A DNA stretch of 7,128 nt from Paenibacillus sp. (GTDB taxonomy: Bacteria; Bacillota; Bacilli; Paenibacillales; Paenibacillaceae): NCBI GenBank assembly GCA_029256665.1, contig JAQSXN010000203.1:1-7128 (forward strand). The letters run 5' to 3'. Of this stretch, positions 1 through 5,363 are shown piece by piece. Position numbers and translations under genes: made by a program. Position 1 is the stretch's first letter. Every line of letters starts with the position of its first letter. The notes under the pieces were generated by a model. That model searched no databases, was not told where the DNA came from, and was given only the letters and a program-made list of their open reading frames with translations.

Positions 1-77
1 GTTCCAACCGCTGCGGCGCACAGAATCAATGTCAATCCGATCCAGACCAAACGCCATGTCCCGAAACGTTTGCCCAT
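1..77 (-). CDS. 5' end of a further operon gene, probably exported or membrane-anchored (truncated by window edge)
   Basis: Only the first 25 codons are visible. They read Met-Gly-Lys-Arg followed by a hydrophobic stretch rich in Leu, Ile, Val and Ala (residues 10-25), which is typical of a Sec signal peptide or an N-terminal signal anchor. A Cys lies at residue 20, but Leu precedes it directly, so it does not make a good lipobox. The ATG follows the TAA stop of the GH43 gene with no gap, and a GAGGAA Shine-Dalgarno sits inside the last codons of GH43, so translation is probably coupled. Position as the fifth gene of the transporter operon suggests a role in the same sugar pathway, for example a secreted glycosidase, but the mature protein is outside the window and its function cannot be read. 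The start is well supported; the identity is not. Confidence 0.7.
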   Translation of the reverse strand, partial: MGKRFGTWRLVWIGLTLILCAAAVG

Positions 78-1040
78 TTATTCCTCGCCCGAGGCAACCG
101 GAAGATCCGTTGCAAGCGAAGCAGGAACCCCAAAGTCCGGTTCTCCATTCTCGGACCAACCGAATTTTTGGATATGCGTGCCGCGTTTTTCGCTGCCCCC
201 GCCGGATTCCGGTATGGCGTGATACACGATCCAATCCTCTGTCCCGTCAGGGGAGACGGTAAAGCTGTTATGTCCGGGGCCAAATACGCCGTTCTTGACG
301 GACTTATTGAATACCGGAGTTTCGCTCTTGGACCAGGAAGACGGATTCAAGAGGTCGCTGTGCTCGGGCGCGCTCAGCATCCCAAGCGCGTAATCATCCG
401 ACCAGCAGGTGCTGGCCGAGTAGATCAGAAACACTTTGCCGAAGCGCTTCAGAAAACAAGGCCCTTCGTTGATCGCCATTCCGCCTTGCTGCTCCCACTC
501 GTACTCCGGCTTGGTCAGCAGCACGTTCTCGCCTTTCAACGTCCACGGATTCTCCATTTCGGCCGCATAGATCGCCGAACCGTATGCCGGAAAATGACCG
601 TATCCCGCATACATGAATATCAGCTTTCCTTGATGCTCCAGCACGCTGCCGTCCAGTCCGGCAAACTCGGTATTGACTGCGCCCTTCTCGACCCATTGCC
701 CTTCGAACGGGTCGTCGGATTCGTTCTCCAGCACGTAGATTCTGCGCGTGTCATCTCCGCCGCCGTCGTTCGCGGTAAAGTAGATATACCACTTTCCATT
801 CATATGATGAATTTCCGGCGCCCACAAATTTTTACTGTTCATTCCGGACGCCGGCGGCAGCCAGACCACTTTGCGCTCTCCTTCCGCAATGCGGCTCATC
901 GAGCGGGATTTGAACAATTCCAAACGATTCCCCGCAGTTACCATGAAGTAATAATGGCCGTCCGTATGTCTATACATCCACGGATCGGCTCCGTTAGCCA
1001 GAATCGGATTATTAAACGTAGTTTCTCTTTCTGTTCCCAT
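78..1040 (-). CDS. GH43 family glycosidase, likely cytoplasmic alpha-L-arabinofuranosidase
   Basis: A 320-residue five-bladed beta-propeller glycosidase of family GH43. The expected catalytic triad is visible: Asp19 in GADPW (general base), Asp130 in GLDGS (pKa modulator) and Glu192 in INEGP (general acid). The early motif LWAPEIH (residues 72-78) and GPGHNSF (254-260), whose His257 corresponds to the metal-site His of GH43 enzymes, also fit. There is no signal peptide and the length suits a single catalytic domain without accessory modules, so it should act in the cytoplasm on imported oligosaccharides. The sequence style resembles the GH43 branch that holds exo-acting arabinofuranosidases (possibly subfamily 26), but beta-xylosidase activity cannot be excluded by eye. 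The ATG has a GGGAGGAG site six bases upstream. The gene starts 13 bases after the second permease, so it is the catabolic partner of this importer. Confidence 0.88.
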   Translation of the reverse strand: MGTERETTFNNPILANGADPWMYRHTDGHYYFMVTAGNRLELFKSRSMSRIAEGERKVVWLPPASGMNSKNLWAPEIHHMNGKWYIYFTANDGGGDDTRRIYVLENESDDPFEGQWVEKGAVNTEFAGLDGSVLEHQGKLIFMYAGYGHFPAYGSAIYAAEMENPWTLKGENVLLTKPEYEWEQQGGMAINEGPCFLKRFGKVFLIYSASTCWSDDYALGMLSAPEHSDLLNPSSWSKSETPVFNKSVKNGVFGPGHNSFTVSPDGTEDWIVYHAIPESGGGSEKRGTHIQKFGWSENGEPDFGVPASLATDLPVASGEE

Positions 1041-1053
1041 GTTAATCTCCTCC

Positions 1054-1887
1054 CTATCCCTTCAACCCGGTCATGGTGATGCCCTCGACAAAATAACGCT
1101 GGGCAAAGAAAAATAGAATCACCGTCGGGATAAGCGCCAGAACGGATCCGGCCATAATTAAAGTCCAATTCGAAACGTAATAGCCTTGGAACGATGCCAG
1201 AACAAGCTGCAGCGTAAATTTCTCCGGGCTGTTGATATAAATGAGCGGTCCTAGGAAATCGTTGTAGCCGCCAAGGAATCCGAATATGCCTTGCGCGGCG
1301 AGCGCCGGCTTGGACAGAGGCAGCATAATCCGGACAAAAACGCCAAACGGATTCAGACCGTCAATCTTCGCCGCATCCTCCAGCTCGCTTGGAATGGTTC
1401 GGAAATATTGGCGTAAAAAGAATACGCATGCCGCCGAGCCGAACATGCCGGGTATCATTAGCGGATTCCAGCTATCCAGCCATCCGATGCTCTTGAACAG
1501 GATGAAGGTTGGGATCATCGTTACGACGCCGGGAATCATCATCGTCGTGAGCAGCGCAATGAACAGAACCTCGCGGCCGGGGAATCGAAGCTTGGCAAAT
1601 GCGTAAGCGGCCAATGCGCTGGTAAGCAGCCCGACAACCATCGGCGGGAGAATGATAATAAGCGTGTTCATAAGACCGCCGAACATCGGCGCTTCCGTCA
1701 ATACCGTTACATAATTGCTCCACTCGATCGGTTCGGGAATCCAGCGAATCGGATATTCGAATACTTTGCCTTCCTCCTTGAGCGAAGTGGAGAACATCCA
1801 TAGAAAAGGCAAAAGCATAAATATCGAGCCGACAATGAGAAAAACGTAAGCCGACAATCTCCTTAGATTGTTTCCGCTATTACTCAT
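1054..1887 (-). CDS. Sugar ABC transporter permease, CUT1 family, MalG/AraQ-like
   Basis: A 277-residue inner-membrane permease of the binding-protein-dependent CUT1 sugar importers. Hydrophobic segments lie at about residues 10-32, 71-98, 107-131, 140-160, 196-212 and 243-263, giving six transmembrane helices. The cytoplasmic EAA loop that docks the ATPase is at about 170-196 (EDAAKIDG, then PLSKPAL). The C-terminal GITMTGLKG is characteristic of the MalG-type subunit. The ATG overlaps the end of the upstream permease by eight bases (ATGAGTAA), with a GGAGGTG site at proper distance, so the two subunits are translationally coupled as expected for a heterodimeric channel. The substrate is not readable from the permease; an arabino-oligosaccharide is inferred from neighbouring genes. 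The nearest well-studied functional parallel is AraQ of Bacillus subtilis, though orthology is not shown. Confidence 0.93.
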   Translation of the reverse strand: MSNSGNNLRRLSAYVFLIVGSIFMLLPFLWMFSTSLKEEGKVFEYPIRWIPEPIEWSNYVTVLTEAPMFGGLMNTLIIILPPMVVGLLTSALAAYAFAKLRFPGREVLFIALLTTMMIPGVVTMIPTFILFKSIGWLDSWNPLMIPGMFGSAACVFFLRQYFRTIPSELEDAAKIDGLNPFGVFVRIMLPLSKPALAAQGIFGFLGGYNDFLGPLIYINSPEKFTLQLVLASFQGYYVSNWTLIMAGSVLALIPTVILFFFAQRYFVEGITMTGLKG

Positions 1888-2809
1888 AATGCACCCACCT
1901 CCGGGACAGCCAGAAGTTGATCAAGGTGATGAACATGATCACGATACCGAGCACCCAGGCCATAGCGGAAGCGTAGCCCATATCCATGTAACGGAACGCA
2001 TTCTGGAACAAATAATAGACAATGGTCGTTGTCGAATATTCCGGACCGCCTTCGGTCATGATCATAAACCGGACAAAATCCTGCAATGCCGCGATAGTAG
2101 CCGTGATCAAAATATACAGAGTGGTAGGCGAAATGCCGGGTATGGTCACATAACGGAATTTCTTCCAGCTTCCCGCGCCGTCGATCTCGGCCGCCTCATA
2201 TAGAGTATTGGGCACACCCTGCAATGCCGCCAAATATAAGATCATATTGAATCCAAGGCCGGCCCATACGCCTTGAATAATCATGGAGGGCATAGCCCAA
2301 CGAACATCGTTGAGCCATGCCGGACCTGTTACATGAACCATATTAAGCAAATAATTGAGTAGGCCGTAATCTGCGTTAAAGATCCACTTCCAGAGCAACG
2401 TCAGCGCAACAACGGAACATATCGTAGGCAAGAAAAATACCGTACGGAAAAACTTGATTCCGACTATCTTTTGATTCAGCGCAATCGCGATCGCAAGCGA
2501 TACCGCCATTCCGATCGGAATACCGACCGCGGCATATAATGTATTCACTAGCGATTTCCAGAATAAAGGGTCTTCCATCAAGAGTCTTGCGTAGTTATCC
2601 GCGCCGTTGAACGTCGGCGGATTAAACGCATCGTATTTCGTAAAACTCACATAGACCGAATACCCGATCGGAATGAAAGCGAACAGCATAAAGCCCAGGA
2701 TAGGTGTGGCGACGAACGAATATCCCCATAAATACTCTTTGTTGAATTTGCGCTTAGCCTTGCGGCTTGGTTGAACGGGTCGGTTATCGGAGACTTCCGT
2801 CATAATCAA
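1880..2809 (-). CDS. Sugar ABC transporter permease, CUT1 family, MalF/AraP-like
   Basis: A 309-residue partner permease of the CUT1 importer. After a basic cytoplasmic N-terminus (residues 1-28) come six predicted membrane segments at about 29-53, 90-112, 119-141, 175-196, 230-250 and 280-303. The EAA docking loop is at about 204-231 (YEAAEIDGAGSW, then IPGISPTT). The most likely start is TTG at 2809, seven bases after an AAAGGAGG core; an ATG two codons later (2803) is the alternative but lies 13 bases from that core. Either way only two residues change. The gene begins 18 bases after the binding-protein stop and overlaps the second permease by eight bases. No ATP-binding subunit follows, which is common for this family in Bacillota, where one MsmX-type ATPase serves several importers. 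Confidence 0.93.
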   Translation of the reverse strand: MIMTEVSDNRPVQPSRKAKRKFNKEYLWGYSFVATPILGFMLFAFIPIGYSVYVSFTKYDAFNPPTFNGADNYARLLMEDPLFWKSLVNTLYAAVGIPIGMAVSLAIAIALNQKIVGIKFFRTVFFLPTICSVVALTLLWKWIFNADYGLLNYLLNMVHVTGPAWLNDVRWAMPSMIIQGVWAGLGFNMILYLAALQGVPNTLYEAAEIDGAGSWKKFRYVTIPGISPTTLYILITATIAALQDFVRFMIMTEGGPEYSTTTIVYYLFQNAFRYMDMGYASAMAWVLGIVIMFITLINFWLSRRWVHYE

Positions 2810-2827
2810 CTAGCCCCCTCCTTTCAA

Positions 2828-4207
2828 TCATTCGAACAGTTTCGGGTTTCCTTCTTTAATGGCTTTATCGATTTGAGGCTTCAGCTCGTTCATGAGCGCT
2901 TCCGCCGTCTTTCTTCCATCCCATACTTGAGCCAGACTTTGATTCAGCGTATCCCACCATTTGGCGTTCGGAAGATTCGTCCATGGACCTGGTTTTTGAG
3001 CCTCTGCCGCTTTGACGAATACTTCCGCATGCTCAGGCTTCTGGCCCGGCTGCAAGAAGACATCGCTGTTGGCCATCGACTTGAAGCTCGGGATGGCGAA
3101 GCCCATTTCGGATTGCAGCTTTTGGCCTTCCGGACCGCCTAAGTACTCTACCAATTTAAAAGATGCGTCCGCATTAGCCGTTTTGCTATAGATGCCCAAC
3201 CCGACGGAACCGCTGTGTCCATCCCACTTGCCGTTGGTCGGATTCGGAGCAACGTCCCAATCGAAATCCAGCTTCCGATAGGTTGGCACCATCCAGCGTC
3301 CTTGCTGCATCATCGCAAGCTTGCCGGTCTCGAACATCTGACCGTCGTTCATCGCTTGCAGCGCTCTGGTGTCCGGCGAGACGCCATGCTTGTTCCGCAG
3401 ATCCGCGGCGAATTGCAGCGCGTCCGTTGCCGCCTTCTCATGCATCATAAATTCTTTGCGGTCGTCGCTTAAGATCTTGCCGCCATTGCCCCAGATCCAG
3501 CCTTCCCACCAAGCCGGCCCCATGCCGTACTGCTCCGCCTTGCCGTCGCCGTTCTCGTCTTTGGTAAGCAATTTGGCCGTTTCGAGCAGCTGGTCGAACG
3601 TCATTGGATTCTCCGCGCTCGGATAAGGCACGCCAGCGGCGTCGAACAGTTCTTTATTGTAGTACAAGACAATAGGTCCGATATCTTTGGGCAAGGCGTA
3701 CAGCTGTCCGTCTCCCGTCTTTTTCCCATCATACTTGTAGCGGATGAGACCCGATTCCCACATATCCCCAATGTCGATATTGCTGGATTCGATGTAAGAG
3801 TCGATCGGCAGCAACAAGCCCGCGCTTACCCATCTGCCGAAGTCGCCATCCGGCACATAGAGCACGTCGGGAGCGGTGCCGCCTGCCAGCATCGTGTTCA
3901 TTTTGCCAACGTAATCGGCTGGCATGTGCATGTATTCCACATCGATCGAAGGGTTCTTGGTTTCAAAGTCCTTTATCAACTGATCGAATACTTGCTTCTC
4001 GGAAGGGTCGCCCCAGCCGGCAAATTTGATTTTCGCTTTTTCGCCGGTATTCTCCGCACCGTTGTTGTCTGCAGCGGTATTATTGTTGTCTGCGCTTTGG
4101 TTAACGTTATTGCCGGCATTGGGCTCTTTCGTGCCTGCGCAGCCGATTGCCGCAGTTGCCAACACGACAAGAGATACCGTCGTCCATATTGCTTTTTTCG
4201 CTTTCAT
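2828..4207 (-). CDS. Sugar ABC transporter substrate-binding lipoprotein (family 1)
   Basis: A 459-residue extracellular solute-binding protein. Residues 1-22 form a lipoprotein signal with a Lys-rich start and hydrophobic core, ending in AIG-Cys23, the likely lipidated cysteine. An Asn/Ala/Asp-rich flexible linker (about 29-56) tethers the folded domain to the membrane. The binding domain begins at KIKFAGWGD (59-67) and shows usual family-1 features: TAPDVLYVPDGDF (111-123), LYALPKDIGPIVLYYNKELFDAAG (169-192), a DENGDGKAE Asp/Asn loop resembling a calcium-binding site (217-225), and a C-terminal lobe with the FKLVEYLGGPEGQ segment (350-362). Many tryptophans (234, 237, 239, 305, 417, 418) could stack against sugar rings. 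The ATG has GAGGGGG seven bases upstream. It is the first gene of the operon and presumably captures the oligosaccharide for the two permeases. An arabino-oligosaccharide ligand is inferred from context only. Confidence 0.94.
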   Translation of the reverse strand: MKAKKAIWTTVSLVVLATAAIGCAGTKEPNAGNNVNQSADNNNTAADNNGAENTGEKAKIKFAGWGDPSEKQVFDQLIKDFETKNPSIDVEYMHMPADYVGKMNTMLAGGTAPDVLYVPDGDFGRWVSAGLLLPIDSYIESSNIDIGDMWESGLIRYKYDGKKTGDGQLYALPKDIGPIVLYYNKELFDAAGVPYPSAENPMTFDQLLETAKLLTKDENGDGKAEQYGMGPAWWEGWIWGNGGKILSDDRKEFMMHEKAATDALQFAADLRNKHGVSPDTRALQAMNDGQMFETGKLAMMQQGRWMVPTYRKLDFDWDVAPNPTNGKWDGHSGSVGLGIYSKTANADASFKLVEYLGGPEGQKLQSEMGFAIPSFKSMANSDVFLQPGQKPEHAEVFVKAAEAQKPGPWTNLPNAKWWDTLNQSLAQVWDGRKTAEALMNELKPQIDKAIKEGNPKLFE

Positions 4208-4249
4208 TTACGTTCCCCCTCTTTAAATGTGTTATCGGATGACAACTTC

Positions 4250-4258
4250 ATCTTACCA
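4250..4258 (-). promoter_or_regulatory. Possible extended -10 promoter of the transporter/GH43 operon
   Basis: Read on the minus strand, TGGTAAGAT gives a TGn extension plus a -10 hexamer TAAGAT (four of six matches to TATAAT). Transcription would begin near 4243, about 36 bases before the binding-protein ATG. The -35 region, 17-18 bases upstream, is a poor match to TTGACA, as is common for promoters that need an AraC-type activator. This is the best candidate in the 148-base gap, but it is weak; readthrough from the regulator gene is the alternative. Confidence 0.35.
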
Positions 4259-4280
4259 GCTTCCGATTGCGAGCAGTTCA

Positions 4281-4294
4281 TGGAAACGCTTACG
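4281..4294 (+). promoter_or_regulatory. cre site (CcpA operator) upstream of the transporter operon
   Basis: TGGAAACGCTTACG matches the Gram-positive cre consensus TGWAARCGYTWNCW at 12 of 14 positions; the mismatches are G for W at position 3 and G for W at the end. Its core is a perfect inverted repeat, GAAACG-CTTA-CGTTTC (4283-4298). It lies 74 bases upstream of the binding-protein start, just upstream of the proposed promoter and just downstream of the regulator's U-tract. CcpA bound here would repress the operon when a preferred sugar is available. Binding is inferred from consensus only. Confidence 0.65.
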
Positions 4295-4304
4295 TTTCGA
4301 AACC

Positions 4305-4334
4305 AAAAAAAACAAAAAAACGCCGTTTTCGACG
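4305..4334 (-). terminator. Rho-independent terminator after the AraC-family gene (short stem)
   Basis: On the minus strand, CGTCG-AAAA-CGGCG folds as a five-pair stem with one G-U pair and a four-base loop. A U-tract of seven T, one G, then eight T follows directly. It starts 21 bases after the regulator stop codon. The U-tract is excellent, but the stem is short for an intrinsic terminator, so partial readthrough into the transporter operon is plausible. Confidence 0.6.
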
Positions 4335-4355
4335 GTCGTTTTAGTATTGGCGCAT

Positions 4356-5207
4356 TCAATTGGAGTTTGGCTCTTCTCGCTTTCTCCACTCTAGCGGAGT
4401 TTTCCCGAAATGTTTGACGAATAGTTCATGGAAGCGACTGGATGATGTGAATCCAACCTCGGAGGAGATCCATTCGATGGGCTTGTGGGTATGCTGCAGC
4501 AGTCTTTTGGCTTCATTCAGCCGAAGGCTGATAATATATTGTTTCGGGGAAATTCCGACCATTTCCGTAAATTTCTTGCGGAAAATGTTTTCCGACAAAA
4601 AATAATGGTTGGCCAAATCGGATATTTTCAACCCTGTTTGGTAGGAAGAATGAATCACCTTCAAGGCATCCTGTATAATCTGATTATCGCTTCCTTGCTC
4701 GATACGGGAAGCTTTCATCGATTCCGACGCGTTGGCATGATAACTGAGAAGCAGCGACTCCAGCGCGTTACGCATCAGATCATAAGAAATGTCGCTGTAT
4801 TCGGTCCTGGACCTTTCCTCCTCTAATTGTCTCAAAGCCAATTCGGCCTTATCCAGTTGCCACCCATTCAGCCTGGAAACAAGAATATGATCCGGATTTT
4901 GCTGAAAGGCATGATTAACTAAATATTGGCAATAAGAAGGGACCTCTTGTTTGAGAAAGTGGACCGATATCCCTTTCCAAGCTTTCAAGCACACGAATCC
5001 ATGATATAAATTGGCCGGTATAAGGATCAAATCGCCTCTTGCAACAAGGATGTTATGTCCTTGTGTCGTATAACTTCCTTCTCCGTCCAATATGAGAGTA
5101 AGCTCATCCGACTCGTGAGAATGTGAACGGTATAACCCTTCACCCTCCAAGGCTTGGAATACATGAGGTGCAAAATGTTCGATTTGTTCAATGAAAGCAT
5201 GCCCCAT
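4356..5207 (-). CDS. AraC-family transcriptional regulator with N-terminal cupin sensor
   Basis: A 283-residue one-component regulator. The N-terminal half is a cupin-type ligand-binding domain: HSHESDELTLILDGEG at about residues 29-44, then ARGDLILIPANLYHGF at 56-71. The middle (about 105-175) is mostly helical and may mediate dimerisation. The C-terminal AraC DNA-binding domain spans about 178-279 with two helix-turn-helix motifs: ISDLANHYFLSENIFRKKF (195-213) and IEWISSEVGFTSSSRFHELF (244-263), followed by the hallmark FGKTPLEWR. I chose the ATG at 5207 rather than the in-frame TTG at 5270, because the gene's promoter lies between them and the TTG would be outside the transcript; a GGGGAT site precedes the ATG. 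The gene lies upstream of the transporter operon on the same strand and most probably activates it in response to imported arabinose or arabino-oligosaccharide. The ligand is inferred. Confidence 0.92.
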   Translation of the reverse strand: MGHAFIEQIEHFAPHVFQALEGEGLYRSHSHESDELTLILDGEGSYTTQGHNILVARGDLILIPANLYHGFVCLKAWKGISVHFLKQEVPSYCQYLVNHAFQQNPDHILVSRLNGWQLDKAELALRQLEEERSRTEYSDISYDLMRNALESLLLSYHANASESMKASRIEQGSDNQIIQDALKVIHSSYQTGLKISDLANHYFLSENIFRKKFTEMVGISPKQYIISLRLNEAKRLLQHTHKPIEWISSEVGFTSSSRFHELFVKHFGKTPLEWRKREEPNSN

Positions 5208-5241
5208 AAGATCCCCGACTTTCCTATAATAGATACTATAT

Positions 5242-5270
5242 ATTGTAGTTGAAGGTGAAAGCGTTGACAA
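5242..5270 (-). promoter_or_regulatory. Sigma-A promoter of the AraC-family regulator
   Basis: On the minus strand, TTGTCA (5270-5265, five of six matches to TTGACA) is followed by a spacer of exactly 17 bases and then TACAAT (5247-5242, five of six matches to TATAAT). Transcription should start near 5235, giving a leader of about 28 bases before the ATG at 5207. This is the strongest promoter in the window. The -35 box is part of a cre site. Confidence 0.8.
5256..5269 (+). promoter_or_regulatory. cre site (CcpA operator) overlapping the regulator's -35 box
   Basis: TGAAAGCGTTGACA matches the cre consensus TGWAARCGYTWNCW at 13 of 14 positions; only G at position 11 departs from W. Five of the six -35 bases (5265-5269) lie inside it, so CcpA binding should block RNA polymerase directly. 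Repressing the regulator in this way would also lower activation of the transporter operon. Confidence 0.78.
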
Positions 5271-5320
5271 CAGGTTGCCCGTGCTATGTTATCAATCACA
5301 TTCGACTTGATGTGCATACG

Positions 5321-5357
5321 AAAGGAGCTCCCGGACTAATAAGCCCGGAGCCCCTTT
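5321..5357 (-). terminator. Hairpin terminator after the GH93-like gene
   Basis: The minus strand between the stop codon at 5366-5364 and the regulator promoter holds a long inverted repeat. AAAGGGGCTCCGG (from 5357) pairs with CCGGGAGCTCCTTT (to 5321), with one G-U pair and one bulged base, around a loop of about ten bases. The stem is strong and the T run after it is short (TTT), so termination relies on the stem; the A and T flanks could let it work in both directions. It separates the enzyme gene from the regulator gene. Confidence 0.75.
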
Positions 5358-5363
5358 AAACGC

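Noticed and set aside
168..1079. Long open frame on the + strand (about 300 codons) opposite the GH43 gene
   Set aside because: It is antisense to a gene with clear GH43 catalytic motifs, has no recognisable domain, and its protein is of the Arg/His/Pro-rich type produced by reverse reading of coding DNA.
4208..4355. Riboswitch or small RNA in the gap upstream of the binding-protein gene
   Set aside because: The gap is explained by a terminator, a cre site, a possible promoter and a ribosome binding site. No riboswitch-like conserved pairing was recognised.
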